A stretch of 64,000 nucleotides of DNA, from positions 1 through 64,000 of the forward strand of contig NZ_MKIE01000005.1 in assembly GCF_001855385.1 (NCBI RefSeq), in the 5' to 3' direction. The first letter of the stretch is position 1; each line of letters begins with the position of its first letter. This document shows, in pieces, positions 62,262-64,000 of this stretch. The notes under the pieces are model-generated. The model did not search any database. It was not told the origin of the DNA and worked only from the letters and a program-made list of their open reading frames with translations. Position numbers and translations under genes: made by a program. The DNA is from Andreesenia angusta. GTDB lineage: Bacteria; Bacillota; Clostridia; Tissierellales; Gottschalkiaceae.

Positions 62262-64000
62262 CTAAACCTTTATAGAATTCTTGTATATAAGCCCTTTAAG
62301 CGGATCCATTCTTATGACTTCGTCGTCTTCAAGCCTCAACTTGGCGTCTTCCACCCCGACTATCACAGGTATTCCTATGTTGAGCGCGACTATCGCTCCG
62401 TTTGAAGTGTAGCCTCCCTCTTCTGTTATAAGCCCCGAGGCTTTTTCAAGGTATTTAACCATAGGCTTTTCTACGCTCATAGCCACTACTATGTCTCCTG
62501 GCCTGAACTTTTTCTTGAAGTCCTCTAGAGTGGATATATTACATACCCTTCCATCTATAGGTGCCCTTCCTATTCCAGTTCCCTTGAGTATACTCTCACC
62601 TACTCTCTGGACTTTTATCATATTGGTACTTCCAGCCACCCCTACAGGTATACCTGTAGTTATGACTATAAGATCGCCGTCTCCTATAAACCCGTTGTCT
62701 ATAGACGCATCTATCGAATGCTCTATCAGGTCATCTGTGGCATCCGACTCAGTAGCTATTACAGGGTATACTCCCCATACAAGCGAAAGCCTTCTGAACA
62801 CTTTTCGAGACTCTGTAGCTGCTATTATAGGCGACTTAGGCCTGAAGCTCGAAACCACTATAGGCGTGTATCCACTTGCCGTAGGCGAAAGTATCGCCTT
62901 GGCCCCTAGGTTCTGGGCTGTGGCACATGCTGAGAAGCTTATGGCATCTGTGATGCTCGAGTCCTGCTGTATGGACTTCTCTTTCAGAATCCTCTTGTAG
63001 TTCATGGAGTCCTCTGTCTTTATAGCTATGTTCTTCATGGTTGTGACAGCTTCCACAGGGTATTTGCCCATCGCAGTCTCGCCAGAGAGCATTATGGCGT
63101 CTGTTCCATCGAGTATGGCGTTTGCCACGTCAGTGACCTCTGCTCTTGTAGGCCTTGGATTCCTTATCATGGAGTCCAGCATCTGCGTAGCTGTGATTAC
63201 AGGCTTTCCAGCCTCGTTACATTTCTTTATGATATGCTTCTGTACCATAGGCACGTCTTCAGGCGGAATCTCGACCCCAAGGTCTCCCCTAGCCACCATT
63301 ATTCCGTCCGAAACCTCTATTATCTGGTCTATATTCTCCACGCCTTCGTGGTTCTCTATCTTGGATATTATGTGTATGTCGGTGCCGTGGTTCTCCTCTA
63401 GCACCTTCCTTATGTCCAGCACATCCTGCGCCTTTCTCACAAAAGAGGCGGCTATGAAGTCCACTTCCTGCGCTATCCCGAATTTTATATCCGATACATC
63501 CCTCTCTGTGACGGCGGGCAAGTTTATGTTGACCATGGGGATGTTCACGCCCTTGTGGTTTGAAACAGGCCCTCCATTTTTCACCTTGCACCTTATCTCT
63601 GTTCCCTCTATCTTGACTATCTCAAGCTCTATAAGCCCGTCGTCTATCAGTATCCTGTCTCCTACCTTCACGTCGTCTGCCAGATGTTCATAGGTGACGC
63701 TGCAAATGGTGTTGTCTCCAACTATGTCCCTTGTTGTCACAGTGTAGTCCTGACCGTCCTCCAGTATTACTTCCTTTTCCGCAAAGTCCCTTGTCCTTAT
63801 CTCTGGCCCCTTGGTGTCTAGCATTATGGCTACAGGAAGCTCAAGCTCTTCTCTTACAGCCTTTATCGTCTCCATCCTGGCCAGATGCTCAGGGTGAGAT
63901 CCGTGGGAGAAGTTAAGCCTCGCCACATTGAGTCCCCTCTTCATTATCTCGGCCAAGACTTCTCTGCTGTCTGAAGCAGGCCCTATAGTTGCAACTATCT
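62262..64000 (-). CDS. pyk: Pyruvate kinase with C-terminal PEP-utiliser domain (5' end cut)
   Basis: About 579 residues are visible; the first few lie beyond the window. KIVATIGPAS-type start, ARLNFSHGSHPEH, MLDTKGPEIRT and MVARGDLGVEIP (the signature region) and ATQMLDSM show an intact enzyme. The last ~95 residues form a PEP-utiliser-like swivelling domain (GRVCNIS... ASGLITEEGGYTSNGAIVALN), as in Bacillus-type pyruvate kinases. It makes ATP and pyruvate in glycolysis. Confidence 0.96.
   Translation of the reverse strand, partial: IVATIGPASDSREVLAEIMKRGLNVARLNFSHGSHPEHLARMETIKAVREELELPVAIMLDTKGPEIRTRDFAEKEVILEDGQDYTVTTRDIVGDNTICSVTYEHLADDVKVGDRILIDDGLIELEIVKIEGTEIRCKVKNGGPVSNHKGVNIPMVNINLPAVTERDVSDIKFGIAQEVDFIAASFVRKAQDVLDIRKVLEENHGTDIHIISKIENHEGVENIDQIIEVSDGIMVARGDLGVEIPPEDVPMVQKHIIKKCNEAGKPVITATQMLDSMIRNPRPTRAEVTDVANAILDGTDAIMLSGETAMGKYPVEAVTTMKNIAIKTEDSMNYKRILKEKSIQQDSSITDAISFSACATAQNLGAKAILSPTASGYTPIVVSSFRPKSPIIAATESRKVFRRLSLVWGVYPVIATESDATDDLIEHSIDASIDNGFIGDGDLIVITTGIPVGVAGSTNMIKVQRVGESILKGTGIGRAPIDGRVCNISTLEDFKKKFRPGDIVVAMSVEKPMVKYLEKASGLITEEGGYTSNGAIVALNIGIPVIVGVEDAKLRLEDDEVIRMDPLKGLIYKNSIKV

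Noticed and set aside
63004..63693. 229-codon open frame opposite pyruvate kinase
   Set aside because: Antisense shadow of a strongly conserved gene with Ser/Thr-rich composition.
1..64000. tRNA, rRNA, CRISPR arrays, prophage
   Set aside because: No cloverleaf, rRNA-like, regularly spaced repeat or phage structural gene was seen in the window.

Overview
The window reads as a chromosome segment of a low-to-mid-GC anaerobic Firmicute of the class Clostridia. The evidence is strong AGGAGG-type ribosome binding sites, very frequent TTG starts, ferrous-iron uptake (FeoAB), corrinoid methyl-transfer genes, CrtI-like and NCS2 proteins of clostridial type, OmpR-type two-component systems beside FtsX-type ABC transporters, and two genes that are only readable if UGA is decoded as selenocysteine. 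I cannot name the species; amino-acid or purine fermenting, Sec-using Clostridia would fit. There are no rRNA or tRNA genes, no CRISPR array and no prophage. The left edge cuts an insertion sequence and the right edge cuts the first codons of pyruvate kinase.

Layout. 1-127: end of an IS3-like element. 147-6552: two TVP38/TMEM64 membrane proteins around an Fe-S oxidoreductase, then a Cys-bearing lipoprotein, an FtsX-type ABC exporter and a divergent DUF4418 protein. 6597-9063: Fur-controlled feoA-feoB plus a 47-residue FeoB-associated Cys-rich protein. 9053-13654: an epimerase, a triple-rhodanese lipoprotein with a small membrane partner, and a divergent GltS-type symporter. 13713-21310: a Ca2+/Na+ antiporter, an FtsH paralogue, and a histidine kinase/response regulator divergent from a fused ABC exporter. 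21551-26264: purine-type permease, a small unknown protein, a cyclic-2,3-diphosphoglycerate-synthetase-like protein and a CrtI-family flavoprotein.

26388-39433 is the most unusual part. It has a likely new small CxxU selenoprotein. Next to it is a long co-directional array: GH123-like DUF4091 protein, CUT1 sugar ABC transporter (binding protein, two permeases, ATPase), corrinoid protein, UroD-type methyltransferase, corrinoid-reactivation-like protein, DUF5714 selenoprotein with a good SECIS candidate, questin-oxidase-like protein, second corrinoid-binding protein and an FtsX-type ABC pair. Read together they suggest import, cleavage and corrinoid-dependent demethylation of a methylated glycan or glycoside. 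The pieces are seen in the sequence; the substrate and the joint function are inference.

39671-47301: pirin, 3-methyladenine glycosylase coupled to a PAS/GGDEF protein, a YtcJ-like amidohydrolase, an orphan PTS IIC with GTATAC operators and four small unknown membrane proteins. 47591-51119: a secreted triple-repeat protein followed by a two-component system. 51127-64000: mixed housekeeping genes (alpha/beta hydrolase, DUF924, OsmC, ZIP transporter, M20 peptidase, Rieske oxygenase-like protein, DUF5050 lipoprotein, RlmD, PAS-GGDEF, AzlCD, thioesterase, pyruvate kinase).
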